Positions 34,846-47,103 are shown, numbered from the stretch's first letter. The stretch is 64,000 nt of DNA from Charina bottae (GCA_023362775.1 JALMGJ010000005.1:86066921-86130920); one strand, 5' to 3'. Numbers and translations: made by a program. The notes: a model not told the origin generated them from the sequence alone.

Positions 34846-35130
34846 TTTCAATCACAGAATTGTAGAGTTGGAAGATGATCTGGTCCACCATCTGCAGAGT
34901 GCAGGGAAGACAGTTAAACCATCCAGCCTCTTCTAAAAAACTTCCAGAGATGGAGAACCCACAACCTGTATAGCTGTTCCACTGTTGGCTGTCCTTATTG
35001 TCAGGTGTCTAAATGTAAAGCTCCTTTGACGCTTCAGGCTGAGGCTAAATGGCCTTCTTAACTTCCTTCCCTGATAACAAGCAGCACTGCTCCTAAGACC
35101 ACCTTTTTACTTTTAGGTAGAAGAGAAATA
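34846..35130 (-). mobile_element. CR1 LINE 3' UTR relic
   Basis: The segment begins AATCACAGAATTGTAGAGTTGG and continues with CTGGTCCACCATCTGCAG, CCAGCCTCTTCTAAAAAACT, GATGGAGAACCCACAACC and AGCTGTTCCACTG, the reverse complement of the amniote CR1 3' UTR. The minus-strand 3' terminus is therefore at about 34850. Diverged and without coding sequence. Confidence 0.75.
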
Positions 35131-35134
35131 TCCA

Positions 35135-35870
35135 TTTTTCCCCAATTAAGCTTGCCATATTCTATATTATCTAAAGAAACCTACTCCTACACTTTCCCCT
35201 TGATAATAATGAAGTTGAACTGCCTGGTGCTACATATGCTTGGTTGTACGGATAAGAATAATAAAACCCATCCTAAAACAGATGGACAGAAATGCAAGCC
35301 TGTTGTAGTTAGCATGGTTTATAGTGTAATTTAGTGGTTTTCCATCACTGGTATAATTTAGATTTTCCTCTTTTTATGAGTTTCATAAAATATACCTCAT
35401 GTTTTAAGCTATTCATTAGGGATCTCTTTAGAATGAAATGTTCTGTATTTTTGTCGCTACTCTTTTTTTGTCCAAACCTGTTCTTACATGAAGATGTAAT
35501 CTAATCCAATGCTTCTACTTACTGGGGAGGACTTAAATCCCTATGGTATCCCTACAGGGACATTGAGTGCAAAAGGAGTGTGCTTCTACTTGAGCTTCAT
35601 CGGCAGAAGACAAAACATTAAAGTGGCTAGCTGGCCATTTCAAGTTGTATATGAAGAATTCACTATTTTACTTGTTTGCTGAATTAACTTTAATGGGCAC
35701 ATTGCAAAACAAAATCAGATTGTTACTTTCCAGCATGCATGAAAACCCCCAGTAAGAGCTCTGAGGATCTACTACAGATGCAGTTAATCCTTAATGGAGG
35801 CTGTTATCCATGCTTCATCAGATTCACTCTTTCTCTTCCACCAGCATCACTCTAGGTGTCTCATCCTAAG
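35135..35870. other. Unique sequence
   Basis: No recognised features. Confidence 0.3.
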
Positions 35871-35874
35871 CTGT

Positions 35875-36185
35875 GACTAAGGTCTCAGTCGAGCTGTGTA
35901 CCATGACAACCCCAAGCTCCCTCTGAATCCCAACTGGATCCATCAGGTGCTTGGGGCAGACCTTTGCACAGGCCCTTCCTCCTCATGGTATGGAGCAGCC
36001 ACAAAAAGCTCCAAGTCTACCAGGGAGTGATCTGTCCATGACAAGGGACTAATAATAACATACCCCAATTCCAGATCATGCCACCACTGCCCTAAGGGAG
36101 AAAAAATCAGATCTGGGGGGTGACACACACATTCACATGTGTCTTGGGCCCTTGATGACCTGGACATGGAGGCCATGAGCTGCTT
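35875..36185 (-). pseudogene. LINE endonuclease end and linker (L2/CR1-type relic)
   Basis: The minus-strand frame 36176-35943 reads ...PPDLIFSPLGQWWHDLELGY then VIISPLSWTDHSLVDLELFV. SWTDHSLV is the conserved C-terminal SDH block of the apurinic-type endonuclease (the catalytic His end), and the hydrophobic strand before it fits. After an in-frame stop the frame goes on with WIQLGFRGSLGLSW, equivalent to the MDP-x-GFQ-x-x-L linker common in squamate L2/CR1 proteins. No reverse-transcriptase part follows. Dead fragment. Confidence 0.65.
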
Positions 36186-36189
36186 TTGA

Positions 36190-36926
36190 CTCTGCGCCCA
36201 GAGAAGGCACAGAAATCTGTGAGGCTAGACTGGGAAGTAGAAAACACATCCCATAACACTGTCCAGAAAAGGCATCTTTGTTTTGGTTTGTTTTGTAGTC
36301 TGGGCTGCTTTCAGACCACCCCCACCTTCATCTTGATTACCTTCATCCTACTGCTTTTTTGTCACAATTGCCCTTTACTTCTTCCTGAAATACTTCTCTT
36401 GTCTCAGGGATCCCATCCAAATTATCAAGCCTGTAAGCTGGTTAAGTTCTAGAAGCAGCAGTAGATTCAAGGAGACTCTGATGAGAAGCTTTTATTGCAG
36501 ATGCAAAAGAAGGTCCTATAATTACAAATCTAGGAATTTACTGCAGAATCTAAGACTATCTGTACTTACACATCAGCTCCAGGTTTAAAAGCCTGCATAT
36601 CTATCTTCCACCCTTCTGTAGTATTGGGCTTTTTTTCTGCCATTTCTCAACTTGGATGTTGAAGGTATCTGCATGGAGATTCAGTAACAATCTTGCCTGG
36701 TCTCAGGCTCTTCCTTCTGGCTTTCTGGGTTCAGCTGTCCCAGCAAAGGTATGAGACAACAAGGATTGTTGTCACCACTGCTGATGACAGGGTAACACAC
36801 ACATTGAGTTCAGGGCCATGCGGATGAATGAATCTCTGAATAAATTAGAAAGTCAATCTGAATCTTTTAATCGGTTACTTCTAAAATTATTTGGATGATA
36901 TAATGCTGGGTTTGGAGAAATTAAAA
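36190..36926. other. Unique sequence
   Basis: No recognised features. Confidence 0.3.
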
Positions 36927-37132
36927 GGTAAAATCTCCCCTGAATCAAGCTGGACTCCTGGTGACTATGTGTTCTTGGCGTTTCTTTGCAACAATTACTT
37001 TCTTCTGGGATCTTTTTTTAAATTTCCCAGCCTTGTTTGCAGGCCTAATGGTCTCCCCTCTAACTGTTAACTAGATCTGACTCTGCTTAGCTTTTTCAAG
37101 ACCAACCAAGATAGGCTAGGTGCTACCAACAA
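36927..37132 (-). mobile_element. 5S rRNA-derived SINE
   Basis: The plus strand reads TAATGGTCTCCCCTCTAACT, then ATCTGACTCTGCTTAGCTTT and AAGACCAACCAAGATAGG. This matches the reverse complement of 5S rRNA (GGTCTCCCATCCAAGTACTA...GACCCTGCTTAGCTTCC). At the other side AAAGGTAAAATCTCCCCTGA is the complement of a TTTTACCTTT tail. It is a minus-strand SINE with a 5S promoter head and Bov-B-like tail, better preserved than the copy at 25312-25502. Confidence 0.7.
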
Positions 37133-40100
37133 GCTGAGTACAATTGTTGGAAAGTGAGATCAATAATAAAGTCCTCCACATAGGTTTTGCTGAAATTAAT
37201 GGGAGCTACGCAACTGCATTTTTAAAAATTACTTTCATTAACTTCAGGAAAATTGGTGGGTGAATTGAGTCATTTCAGTTACCAAAATATCTTGCCCTTA
37301 TAATGCATCGGGAGAAATCTGTTGCAAAAGTGAAGATAAAAATGCAGAAGTGTGTAGCAAATATAAATGTGCAGATCTCCTTAGGAAAACATACCTAAGA
37401 AGCAGATAGGTATTTAGCACAAAGTGGTTTCTCAACAACGAGTAAGTTTTTCCTATTAGTCGGGTTTAAAAACTATTTCCCCCACCCCTTAAATAAAGAT
37501 TTTTTATAACTTTTAGAAAAGCCCAATATTTTAAAATGAGGTTTTCCAAATGTGCTAATTCCTCTTCCTGTGTGTGGATAATGTGATTTGGGGTCGTATT
37601 TGAAAAACCTTTCTTGTAAATGCAATTCACAATTTTAGTAGAAAATTACATTTTGTGTTTCTGTAATGATCCCATGAGTTTAGTTTTGCATAAATCCTTT
37701 CTTTTACTTTACAATACAAATCTGTTTAACTGAAAACAAAATGCATTTTCAGCTAAAAATGTAAATGAATTTTCTTAGAAAATTCCTCTGTGGCCTTAAG
37801 TTCTGAAATATGAGAATCGCTGGAATTCTTTAAAAAACTGATAATTTGAATTTTTACTACTATTAACTTTTTTATTGGTAATTTGAATATTTTACTATAA
37901 TTACAAGTTGTCATTTAGCAAGGATATACGCTGCATTTCTCGACTCTGCTGCATTGTTCACTGCTGATGTCTGAAAAACTAGCAATATGCACGAGGTGTA
38001 TACATTTGAAGTAGGCTATCTTCCATTAAGAATCTATTTCTTCAATACTTGGGCATCTGAGAAACCTGAATTGATTGTAAAGTCCAGTGTTTTTGTATCT
38101 TTTTATGGTTTTCATATTTTTTTAAACAACAAACCCACAAAGAATTTTTTTCGAGAAAGGTTCTGCTCTATATTGGTAAAATCATTTTAGTTGGCAGAGT
38201 TGCCTTCTAAATCTAAGCCATTCTTTGTGTGCTGCGCTTTAAATCGAATGAAATGCCCTGCTTTTCTATGTATTGCATGCCAAAGAAGCCTTCAGTCTGA
38301 GCACATTTGCATCTGTTTGGGGTAATTCCCTGCATACGTTCCAAAATGTAAGTTATCCATCTTCCCCAAGAAGCAGCATTTGTTGGAAACAGTTGCCAAT
38401 TTGAAACTTGATTGAATTTGTTCTACCACGCTGAGGCTTCATTTGAGGTCTGAAATATGTGCATCTTTGTTTTTCCAGCTTGGTTGAACATTCTCAACCG
38501 ACAGACTAGGTCTAAAAGTTTCAGTACCAATGAATATGCACAAGCCATTACGATATAGCTTGAAGACTACTGCATATTTCCAGCAAGGCAAACATAACTG
38601 AGTAGGGCCTGCTTGGGACTGATGAGGAGGTCAAATGTCAAGCTTGTGCTTGGCCCTCCAAGAGACTGGAGACTGGTTGGATTCAGGAGTTCCAGATCTC
38701 TTGAAAGCCCAAAGTCCAAAACGGGGGAAAATACTGAGTGACAGCTCAAGAGATGTACTCTGGCAGGATTGGTAAGAGAACCTGGTGGTACCTGGGAAAG
38801 CAGAGAGTATGGAAGCTAAGAGAAAGAAAAAAAATCCGTCTGACTGTAGTGATTCAGCAGCACCACTAAGAGTGGACAGTGAAGGAAGTATAAATTATAC
38901 TAAAGCCAGGAAGTATGTTCCACCTTCCATCTTAGTCTTTGACAGAGTTTTTGCCCCATTGCCCAGAAACTCCAAGGCAGATGGAAAAAAGACTAAAGAA
39001 AAGTCATACACCAAAACAAAACCCTATTTTTATTTAATATTTTGCCATGAGGAAGAAGGAGAAGCAGAGACATTACTCAATAGACCCTGGTTTTCTTTGG
39101 CTACATTAGAACGTTTCAGGTCTTTTTTCCTAAATAACCCAGACAATATAGCTGATGTAGGATCCTGGCTAATCAGTTATGCCTTAGGCATGTTCTGTCG
39201 CTTCTGATTCTGTAATAATGTGATGGCCTACCGTACAAGAAAAATGTAATAATCACTGAGATAATGTACATGGTGTACTTCAAAGGCTTTAAAGTGTGAA
39301 TAAATGCAAAGTTATTGTTAATTAGATTCATTTTCCATGGAGGAAAAATTGTCCCAATGGAAGAATAAAAGACCCAGCAAAGTAATTAAAAATAGAATTA
39401 GAACAGAATACTATAACAGTAAAATTACATTTATACTGGAATATAATAACAAAATTCTTAAACCGTGTGAAAGGCTCCACTGGAAAGATGTGCATTGGTT
39501 TCTTTAATGAAAGGAGAAAAAGTGGGAACAAAGACAGTTGCAAAGAAAATGTATTTGTCAGTTGTGAGTGACAGAAGAGAATAACTTTTCCCATGTGCCT
39601 GACAAATTGAATTCTGCACTGGTGGTGTGCTCCATAGGATGTCTTTGGCAAAGCTTAATGTCTGCACAGATTTGTCCTAACACAAGGGTTCCTCAGTTAG
39701 CCAGGGTTTAAGTTCTTTAGGGCTTCAGTAGGTAAAAGTATCAGTTTCAGTTTAATCCAGAACCAGGGTCTACCCGGATTCAAGGAGTACTTCCAGGCTA
39801 TGGATCTGATATATTGGAGAAATGGAATCCTGTCCTGATTATGTTGCATATAAATCCCTCAGTATGATTTTCTACTAATTCCATCTCTTCTGAATTTCAG
39901 TTTACCCTTTTCATTCGTATCCACCTTGTTGGTGTTAGGAGCAGTGAAATATTTCATGTATTTATTTGAGTAACAACAACGGAATGGCTTCTGTGGTACA
40001 GCAAAGGCAATTGTTCTTGGTGCCAAAAATTAGTCTCCCATTACCACCTTCTGGAGGTGAGCCAATAGGATAGGGTGGAACAATTACTATGCTTTGAGCT

Positions 40101-40190
40101 GCTGGAAGAAACAAATGCTTATGATTTATTTCTCTCTGCATTAGACTTTGGGATATTTCATGCACATATCAAGAAACTTTTTGAGTAATG
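37133..40190. other. Unique sequence with one unexplained frame
   Basis: A plus-strand frame of 140 codons (38785-39207) is lysine- and serine-rich at its start (EAKRKKKNPSDCSD) and ends ISYALGMFCRF. I recognise no domain and see no promoter, splice or codon-bias support. The rest is featureless. Confidence 0.35.
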
Positions 40191-40520
40191 TTGTAAGACA
40201 GGTGAAGGTTCCCCCACACAGTCGTGTCCGACTCTAGGGGCTGGTGCTCATCTCCGTTTGTTAGCCGAAGAGCCAGCATTGTCCGAAGATGTGGCCAGCA
40301 TGACACGTGCGGAACACTGTTACCGTCCCACCAAAGTGGTACCTATTCATCTACTTGCATTTGCATGCTTTCAAATTGCTAGGTTGGCAAGAGCTGGGGC
40401 AAGTGCGGGAGCTCACTCCGTCACGCAGGGCTAGGGTCTTGAACCGCCGAACTTGCAACCTTCTGATCAACAAGCCTGGCGTCTGAACCGCTGAGCCATC
40501 GTGCCCCCTATTGTAAGACA
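40191..40520 (-). mobile_element. Sauria SINE with target duplication
   Basis: The element proper is 40201-40510, minus strand, flanked by a perfect 10-bp duplication TTGTAAGACA (40191-40200 and 40511-40520). It has the same head, body and AGTCGGACACGACTGTG end as the other Sauria copies, with a small deletion in the GGAAGCGTC-type region (near 40290) and a short tail. Confidence 0.92.
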
Positions 40521-40630
40521 AGGCAGCGTGATTATCATCGCTATCTTACAGATGAGTGCATGTGTATTAAGGAATAGAAAGAAGGCTTTCATTGAGGCAA
40601 CCCACAGAGTCTGAGATAAGGTGAAATTCA

Positions 40631-40783
40631 AACTAGAGCAGTGTTTCTCAACCTTGGCAGCTTGAAAATGTGTGGGCTTCAATTCCCAGAATTCCCCAGC
40701 CAGCCAGTTGGGGTGGGTGGAATTCTGGGTGTTGAAGTCCACACATCTTCAAGCTGCCAAGGTTGAGAAACGCTGAACTATAG
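40631..40783. mobile_element. Fold-back hAT MITE (137 bp)
   Basis: The element proper is 40639-40775, with ends CAGTGTTTCTCAACCTTGGC / GCCAAGGTTGAGAAACGCTG and flanking 8-bp duplications AACTAGAG / AACTATAG (one mismatch). Long complementary arms contain TTCAATTCCCAGAATTCC. Confidence 0.88.
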
Positions 40784-43262
40784 ACTTCTTGATTCATTGC
40801 TCCATCTTTTAGCTAATAAGCTTCAACCTCTCTTTCTTGCCTCCCGGGTCCCATGATGCCCCTCTTCTCTTTAGGAAGCCTTTGATAAAATTTCAAGCAT
40901 CCGTAATTATTAAATACTTTTGATTATGATCATGATTTCTTCCACTTTTTTGTTTGGATATGTTCCTTTTACTGCCATTGCTATGTAGATTTCTTTGGTT
41001 TGGGAAATGGGTATGTTTTTATTACTACTTGTGCAAATTTTTAAAACTGAGCTATTCGCAGCAAGAAATTACTCTCAGTTCCAGACTGAATTAATGCACA
41101 ATGGAACCTATTTTCAGTTACATTAGTTTTAATTTTTGTGATTATATCATAGTATATTATTGCAGAGCAAATAAGGTTTAGCAAATGTTTTGATCTTACT
41201 CTAAACAATTTACATAGAGAGTTCTCCCAACATCAGTGAAGATCCTGGAGCTCCTTTGTTCCTAATCTGCTCTAACCCTTAGCTGTACACCATCGCTTTT
41301 CCCTTGAAATTCAATTTATATCTTCCATGTGGGGGCAGTATATTGTTTGTGTGTCTGTTTTGTTCTGATATAAAATATTGGGAGCATTTAATTTTCACAT
41401 CAAAGGAGATGTACCACATCCAGCAGGTGTTTTTCAGGCCATTTTCACTTTTGGTATCCAGACTTGAGCTCAGAAATGCATCTGCAGTGGTGAAGGGAAG
41501 GCTTAGCTGCCACTACTAGCACATTACTTTTTGATATCAAAAAGTAAAACCTTGCTTTTATGGGTGAACTAAGCAAACATATAAATAAATACTGTACGTA
41601 TGTTTGATTTATTTCAAAATCATTGTATTAACTTGCATTAATTCAGTCTTTGGGGAAGAATAGGTAGGAATATTGAAGAGGTTTATTTTGAGTATATAAA
41701 AGATCTAGGAAGGGCATCTTGGGAAGAGAAGCCAAAATATCCAGCAAGAAATCTTGAAATGTTTTTTATGTTGAGATCCATAGTACTGAACATATGCAGT
41801 GTTAAGTGCTAGGTAGCATTTCTTTCTTCTGTTTTCCACACTAAAGTTACAACAGAAGTTTTTTAAAAAATACTGGGCCTATCTTTCACTTAGCCTTCTT
41901 TTTTATTTTTGAACAAAATGAAAAATACGTAGCACCGTTGTCATTTGTTAAAGTGTAGCAGAAAGAGCGAAACAGGCCAGTGGATGCTTCATCAAGAACA
42001 CTCATTCAGAATGATGAATGTGGCTAAACACACATTTGTTCGTAAAACTTGCAGAGTGGATGAGCATCATTAAGCATGAGAAATAGGTGCAGCATGCTGG
42101 GGAGAGAGTGGAGCAAACAGATGTTGCGAATTTTCGCAGGCATCCTTCATCCACCAGTCCATCATTAATATAGTTGAAGGTGATCCTTTCTTTTATTTAA
42201 TAAGCACAAACAAAGAGAGCATGCGCTGTCTAGGATGCATGGGTTGCAAAGGGGAAAGATGCATAAAATGCCAAAATGTGCACTACTTTATTCAGAATGG
42301 TGGTAGTGTGTTAGAATCATCAAATTTGCATGTAGGTGCAAACCAGCTTTGGTAGCTTGTAGTTCTGGTGTTTCTTCTAACCCACCCACCCCTCTCTCCA
42401 TGGCACCTTATATCACAAATCCCCCTACAGAAATTCATATAAAGTATAGAATTGCTTTTTTTTTTTTTAAGAAAGAATTGTAACTACAGACTAATGCAGA
42501 ATAGCTGACAGCTATCATGAAAATAATGTCTTAAGCCTGCATTTCCAGTCAGGGCAATATCCACATTTTGAACTAAAAATCTCTGCCCTTCTGATTTAAT
42601 GTGGGAGGAAGGTCTATAATTCCGGAAATAATGAAGAAAAAGTCCTTTTTCTAGTTGATTAACGCTAATGTCTAGAGTATGGGTACTTACAAGTAGGTTA
42701 ATGGGAATAAGCATCTTGAGATTTCCAGGAGCTGGAATCAATTCCTTATAGATGATCCCTCACCCAACCAACTTTAAAAATAGAACAGGTACATATAGAA
42801 TGTTTTAATTCTAGTGTCTGATATATGATGCTTAAAGACATAACATCTAAAGTGAAAGGATTCCTCTTTAATTCCTCATCTGGAACATCCTTTGTTTCAA
42901 TAGCATGTATTCATTTGAAGTAATTTAGCTGCAAGAAAGCTTGCACAGTTCAGAGGAACTAAAAATATTCACATGCCTCTAATGAATGTTGCCCCCCTCC
43001 ATTTGGTATTTACTCTTTAAAATGTTTGCTTGACTTGTATTACAAGGGCACAATTTGGATCGACTCAAAGGTCACACTAGGTTTGCAGAGCAAGTCTAGG
43101 GTCGAACTCCAAAAGTAGATAGAGACAGACCCAGTTTGGAAAGGAAGTTTCACAACTTTCAGACTGAAGGTCCTGTTAAACTGTCCCAAACCCTGGGGGA
43201 AAAAATCCAGGAGGCTCCGATGGGCTGCATGTGACCCTCTGGCTGCACTTTCTTATATAATT
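40784..43262. other. Unique sequence
   Basis: No gene or repeat was recognised. 41940-42260 is compositionally balanced and non-repetitive and could be a conserved non-coding element, but there is no direct evidence. Confidence 0.35.
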
Positions 43263-43270
43263 GTGTAGAG

Positions 43271-43468
43271 CAGAGCTTTCCAAACTGTGTGTCGCGACAC
43301 AAAAGTGTGTCGCCTGCGGGGCCCAGATGTGTCGCGTCAAAACCCGGAAGCGCTGATGGCGCGCCATCAGCGCTTCCGGGTTTTCCCATGGCGACACACC
43401 AACGGCGGCGTGTGAAAATCCGAAAGCGGAAGCAGCTGAGCTGAGCACTGAGCTAACTGAGGCTAACC
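43271..43468. mobile_element. hAT fragment (CAGAGCTTTCC family), right end lost
   Basis: It starts CAGAGCTTTCCAAACTGTGT then GTCGCGACAC, like the elements at 12673 and 13683, but the AGTTTGGAAAGCTCTG right end is absent. The sequence passes into a Penelope reading frame at about 43469. It contains the perfect palindrome at 43339-43384. Confidence 0.7.
43339..43384. repeat. Perfect 46-bp palindrome
   Basis: AAAACCCGGAAGCGCTGATG meets its exact reverse complement with no spacer (centre GGCGCGCC). A related half, CCGGAAGCGCTGAAG, occurs at 45794-45808 in the other CpG-rich hAT. Confidence 0.95.
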
Positions 43469-44095
43469 AAAACCCTTCAGAACATCGTAAGTAAACCAAA
43501 AGACCCAGTAGCCCAAGAAGAAAAAACAGGAGTTATCTACAACATACAGTGTAAGGACTGTAACCGCCACTATGTAGGACAGACTGGCAGAAGACTAGCA
43601 GAACGCATCCATGAACACCAACTAGCAGTCAGAAGACATGATGAAAACTCCTTAATCTCACAACACATGGACAGACTTAACCATACTTTCAACTGGGAAA
43701 CTGTGAGCATATTAAACCAAGCCAAATCCAAAAATGCTAGAGAATTCCTGGAAGCTTGGCACTCAGACAAAGCAGCCATCAACAGACACATAGAGGTAAA
43801 CAACATTTACATACAATTCTTAAGAGACAATAGAAAAGCCAGAAGACCAGAACACCTCTTGGCCAGCAATCAACAACAAGATAGGCAAAGATTAACAGCA
43901 AGATTAGCAGCAGAGGAGCAATCAAACAACACAATAGACCCTAATCAAGGAACTATTAACTCAGTCAATCAACCAAGCAGCACACAACAACCCAATCAAG
44001 GTACTACCAAGGAGAGTACAACACCCCCACCAACACAGGCAGGACAAGCCAGGGTATATAAACAGAGAGCAAGTTCCACTCCCTTTTTGCACTGA
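43469..44095 (+). pseudogene. Penelope-like element, C-terminal GIY-YIG endonuclease
   Basis: An open frame of 208 codons, truncated at its 5' end, begins KTLQNIVSKPKDP and ends at TGA 44093-44095. Residues 21-24 (GVIY) and 35-37 (YVG) are the GIY and YIG motifs. Between them lies the CX2C (Cys28, Cys31) typical of Penelope endonucleases, and after them come GQTGRRLAERIHEH and HMDRLNHTF. The last 70 residues are low-complexity Q/N/T/P-rich (QPSSTQQPNQGTTKES). The nuclease would nick target DNA for primed reverse transcription, but the reverse-transcriptase part is missing, so this is a relic even though the frame is unbroken. The upstream side joins a hAT fragment, and the 3' flank carries the hammerhead-like core. 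Confidence 0.82.
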
Positions 44096-44169
44096 AGATG
44101 TTGCCTAGCCTGGCAATGAAACGTCTGCAAGTAAACAACAAGGCTCAGAGAGCACCAAAGACTCCACAA
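44092..44169 (+). ncRNA. Hammerhead-like core and 3' end of the Penelope-like element
   Basis: CTGAAGA (44092-44098), one U, stem GTTGCC/GGCAAT with a six-base loop, then GAAAC (44118-44122) and GTCTGCAAG. The TGA stop of the endonuclease ORF lies inside CTGAAGA. Downstream AAGGCTCAGAGAGCACCAAA leads to GACTCCACA, where similarity to the short dimeric copies ends (44169). The extra base before the stem departs from the canonical hammerhead. Confidence 0.45.
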
Positions 44170-45339
44170 TTCCTGGAATCTCTGCAGTGTCTTTTTCTTG
44201 ACTTGGCCTATCAACCTAAGGGTTGACAATTAACTATGTGCCAATCTAAAAACATTTAAATCTCATATGTATTTTTCTGCATATTCTGACTAAACCACTC
44301 ATTACAGTAATAGTAACAGATTTCAGTTGCTATGGAAGATGTATCTGATATCTAAGGGTTGGTGGAAAAAGTATTTTATCTGGCCTTTACCATATTTGCA
44401 CCTCTAATAAGAGGTCTAGAATGCATAAGCATGATGAAATATTTTAATACAGTTTGGGGCTTTAAAAAATGCATATCAAAATGTAGGAATTAAGAAAAAG
44501 TATGTCCAAAATTGTGTATATTCTGAAAAACTGCATGCAGAATAATATGTGTTCCAGGAAGATGTGTATATGAGGATTTGTGTATCTGAATTTTCAAGTG
44601 AGGTTTGTGCATTTTTTAAATTTTGCAAAAGTGAGAAACTGTGAAACCAAATTGGAGAGTTTCCAAATAAATGGAGAACCCATTATGGTTTTCATTATTC
44701 TGAAGTTTATAGCTCTCTGGAACTTGGCTACCTTATATGCCTCCAATAGTCTCTGCTTACTCAGAAGGGAGCAATCACTCACTTGCTGCCTGGGTAATCA
44801 GCAGGTCTCACAACTTATCCTTTGCAATTTAGCTTCTGTTCAGGAGATAACTGTTTTGCTTCTCATAGCTGAACATACAACCTCTTAGAATACATTGGTT
44901 CTTGGTTTACTCTCCTTTCTTCCTTGTCTCTTTCTCTTGTTGAACTCCCCTGGGAAACTCCTGTTATCTCTCTCTACAATCACTCAGTGTCTTACCCGCT
45001 AGTATACCATAGGAATTTCATTTACATTCTTGAGTGGCTTTTTATTTTTTTAACAACCTGCTGTAATGATTAGATTTTAGTCAATAGAAATTCCATAAGC
45101 ATATTGGTCACATTATCAGGAATGCAAGAATGTTTTATGCTTTCACTTTATTTCACTTTCTATTCTTTACCCTGTCCCTTGCATTTATATTCACTCTTGC
45201 TCCTTTCCTAGATCTATTCCATTACCTCAAAGTCTCCATTCATTAACCTTTGTCTTTGCACTTTTAGAGAGAGATCTGTTAGGTTATTTCTTACCCCCAT
45301 ATTAGAAAGTAGAATAAAATATATTTAGAAGTTGGGTTC
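44170..45339. other. Unique sequence
   Basis: No gene or repeat was recognised. Confidence 0.35.
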
Positions 45340-45359
45340 AAGATTACATATTTGTAATA

Positions 45360-45445
45360 ATAATACAAATATTATTTGTATTATTTATATTATATTATAA
45401 ATTAATATAAATATTAATTTATATTAATATTAAATATTAATAATA
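45360..45445. repeat. AT-only low-complexity tract
   Basis: TAATA/TTAATAT repeats, including ATATTAATTTATATTAATAT, with self-complementary character. Confidence 0.85.
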
Positions 45446-45881
45446 ATAAATTAATTTAATGGTTTTTTTGTTTTTTTTTTGTTTTGTTCTTTGTTTTTTT
45501 TGGTTAGATAAGTTTAGACTAGGCAAAGTTTATATAGTATATAAAAGGTTATAGTTTAGGACAAGGGTCGGAAATGGCGGCTCGCGAGCCAAATGCGGCT
45601 CTTTGGCCCCTTGAGTGTGGCTCTTCCGCAGGCAGGCGTGGCGGGCGTGGCGCAGCAGCGAGTGTGGCGGGGCAGGCGCGGCAGCGGGCATGGTGCGCGT
45701 TGCTGTGGGCATACCCCTGGCAACCTGGCAGCCGTCTCCGGCAGCCATCTTGACAACGGGCAGGGCTTTCCAAACTGTGTGTCACGTGACAAGCCGGAAG
45801 CGCTGAAGGGAGTGGAAATTCTCCGCGCCAATCAGCTGTGCCTCGGGAAGCCCGGCAGCCTGCACGCGCGATTTTTCCCTC

Positions 45882-47103
45882 CCTGCCGGAACCGAGGGCA
45901 TTTTCGGGGTCCCCGGAGCCTGCCCTTTCGAAGGGGCAGCGGCAGCAGCAGCTGCAGTGCTGCCCCTTCGAAAGGGCAGGCTCCGGGGACCCCGAAAATG
46001 CCCTCGGTTCCGGCAGGGAGGCTGCGCGCAAGCTGCCTCAGCTGTTCTGCGGGGAGAATTTCCACCCCAGGGCAGCGTGTGCGTGTGGAGAGGGGAGGTT
46101 TCTGCCTCCCTGCCGGAACCGAGGGCATTTTCGGGGTCCCCGGAGCCTGCCTTTCGAAGGGGCAGCGGCAGCAGCAGCTGCAGTGCTGCCCCTTCGAAAG
46201 GGCAGGCTCCGGGGACCCCGAAAATGCCCTCGGTTCTGGCAGGGAGGCTGCGCGCAAGCTGCCTCAGCTGTTCTGCGGGGAGAATTTCCACCCCAGGGCA
46301 GCGTGTGCGTGTGGAGAGGGGAGGTTTCTGCCTCCCTGCCGGAACTGAGGGCATTTTCGGGGTCCCCGGAGCCTGCCTTTCGAAGGGGCAGCGGCAGCAG
46401 CAGCTGCAGTGCTGCCCCTTCGAAAGGGCAGGCTCCGGGGACCCCGAAAATGCCCTCGGTTCCGGCAGGGAGGCTGCGCGCAAGCTGCCTCAGCTGTTCT
46501 GCGGGGAGAATTTCCACCCCAGGGCAGCGTGTGCGTGTGGAGAGGGGAGGTTTCTGCCTCCCTGCCGGAACCGAGGGCATTTTCGGGGTTCCCGGAGCCT
46601 GCCTTTCGAAGGGGCAGCGGCAGCAGCAGCTGCAGTGCTGCCCCTTCGAAAGGGCAGGCTCCGGGGACCCCGAAAATGCCCTCAGGGCTGCGCGCAAGCT
46701 GCCTCAGCTGTTCTGCGGGGAGAATTTCCACCCCAGGCAGAAACCTCCCCTCTCCACACGCACACGCTGCCCTGGGGTGGAAATTCTCCCCGCAGAACAG
46801 CTGAGGCAGCTTGCGCGCAGCCTCCCTGCCTAAACTGAGGGCATTTTCGGGGTCCCCGGAGCCTGCCCTTTCGAAGGGGCAGCACTGCAGCTGCTGCTGC
46901 CGCTGCCCCTTCGAAAGGCAGGCTCCAGGGACCCCGAAAATGCCCTCGGTTCCGGCAGGGAGGCAGAAACCTCCCCTCTCCACATGCACACGCTGCCCTG
47001 GGGTGGAAATTCTCCCCGCAGAACAGCTGAGGCAGCTTGCGCGCAGCCTCCCTGCCTAAACTGAGGGCATTTTCGGGGTCCCCAGAGCCTGCCCTTTCGA
47101 AGG
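45882..47103. repeat. Tandem and inverted 226-bp palindromic repeats
   Basis: Units start at 45882, 46109, 46335 and 46561 (periods 227, 226, 226). Each opens CCTGCCGGAACCGAGGGCAT and contains an inverted repeat: arms of about 55 bp (through TTCGAAGGGGCAGC) around GGCAGCAGCAGCTGCAGT, followed by a spacer with GAGAATTTCCACCCC. From about 46734 the order is inverted, so the whole array is also a large inverted repeat. CpG-dense throughout. Confidence 0.9.

Noticed and set aside
38785..39207. A 140-codon frame, possible host exon
   Set aside because: No domain, no splice-site or promoter support; kept only as a note in the unique stretch.
43469..44095. Host GIY-YIG nuclease gene
   Set aside because: The CX2C insertion between the motifs, the low-complexity tail and the repeated 3' sequence identify it as Penelope-type retroelement sequence.
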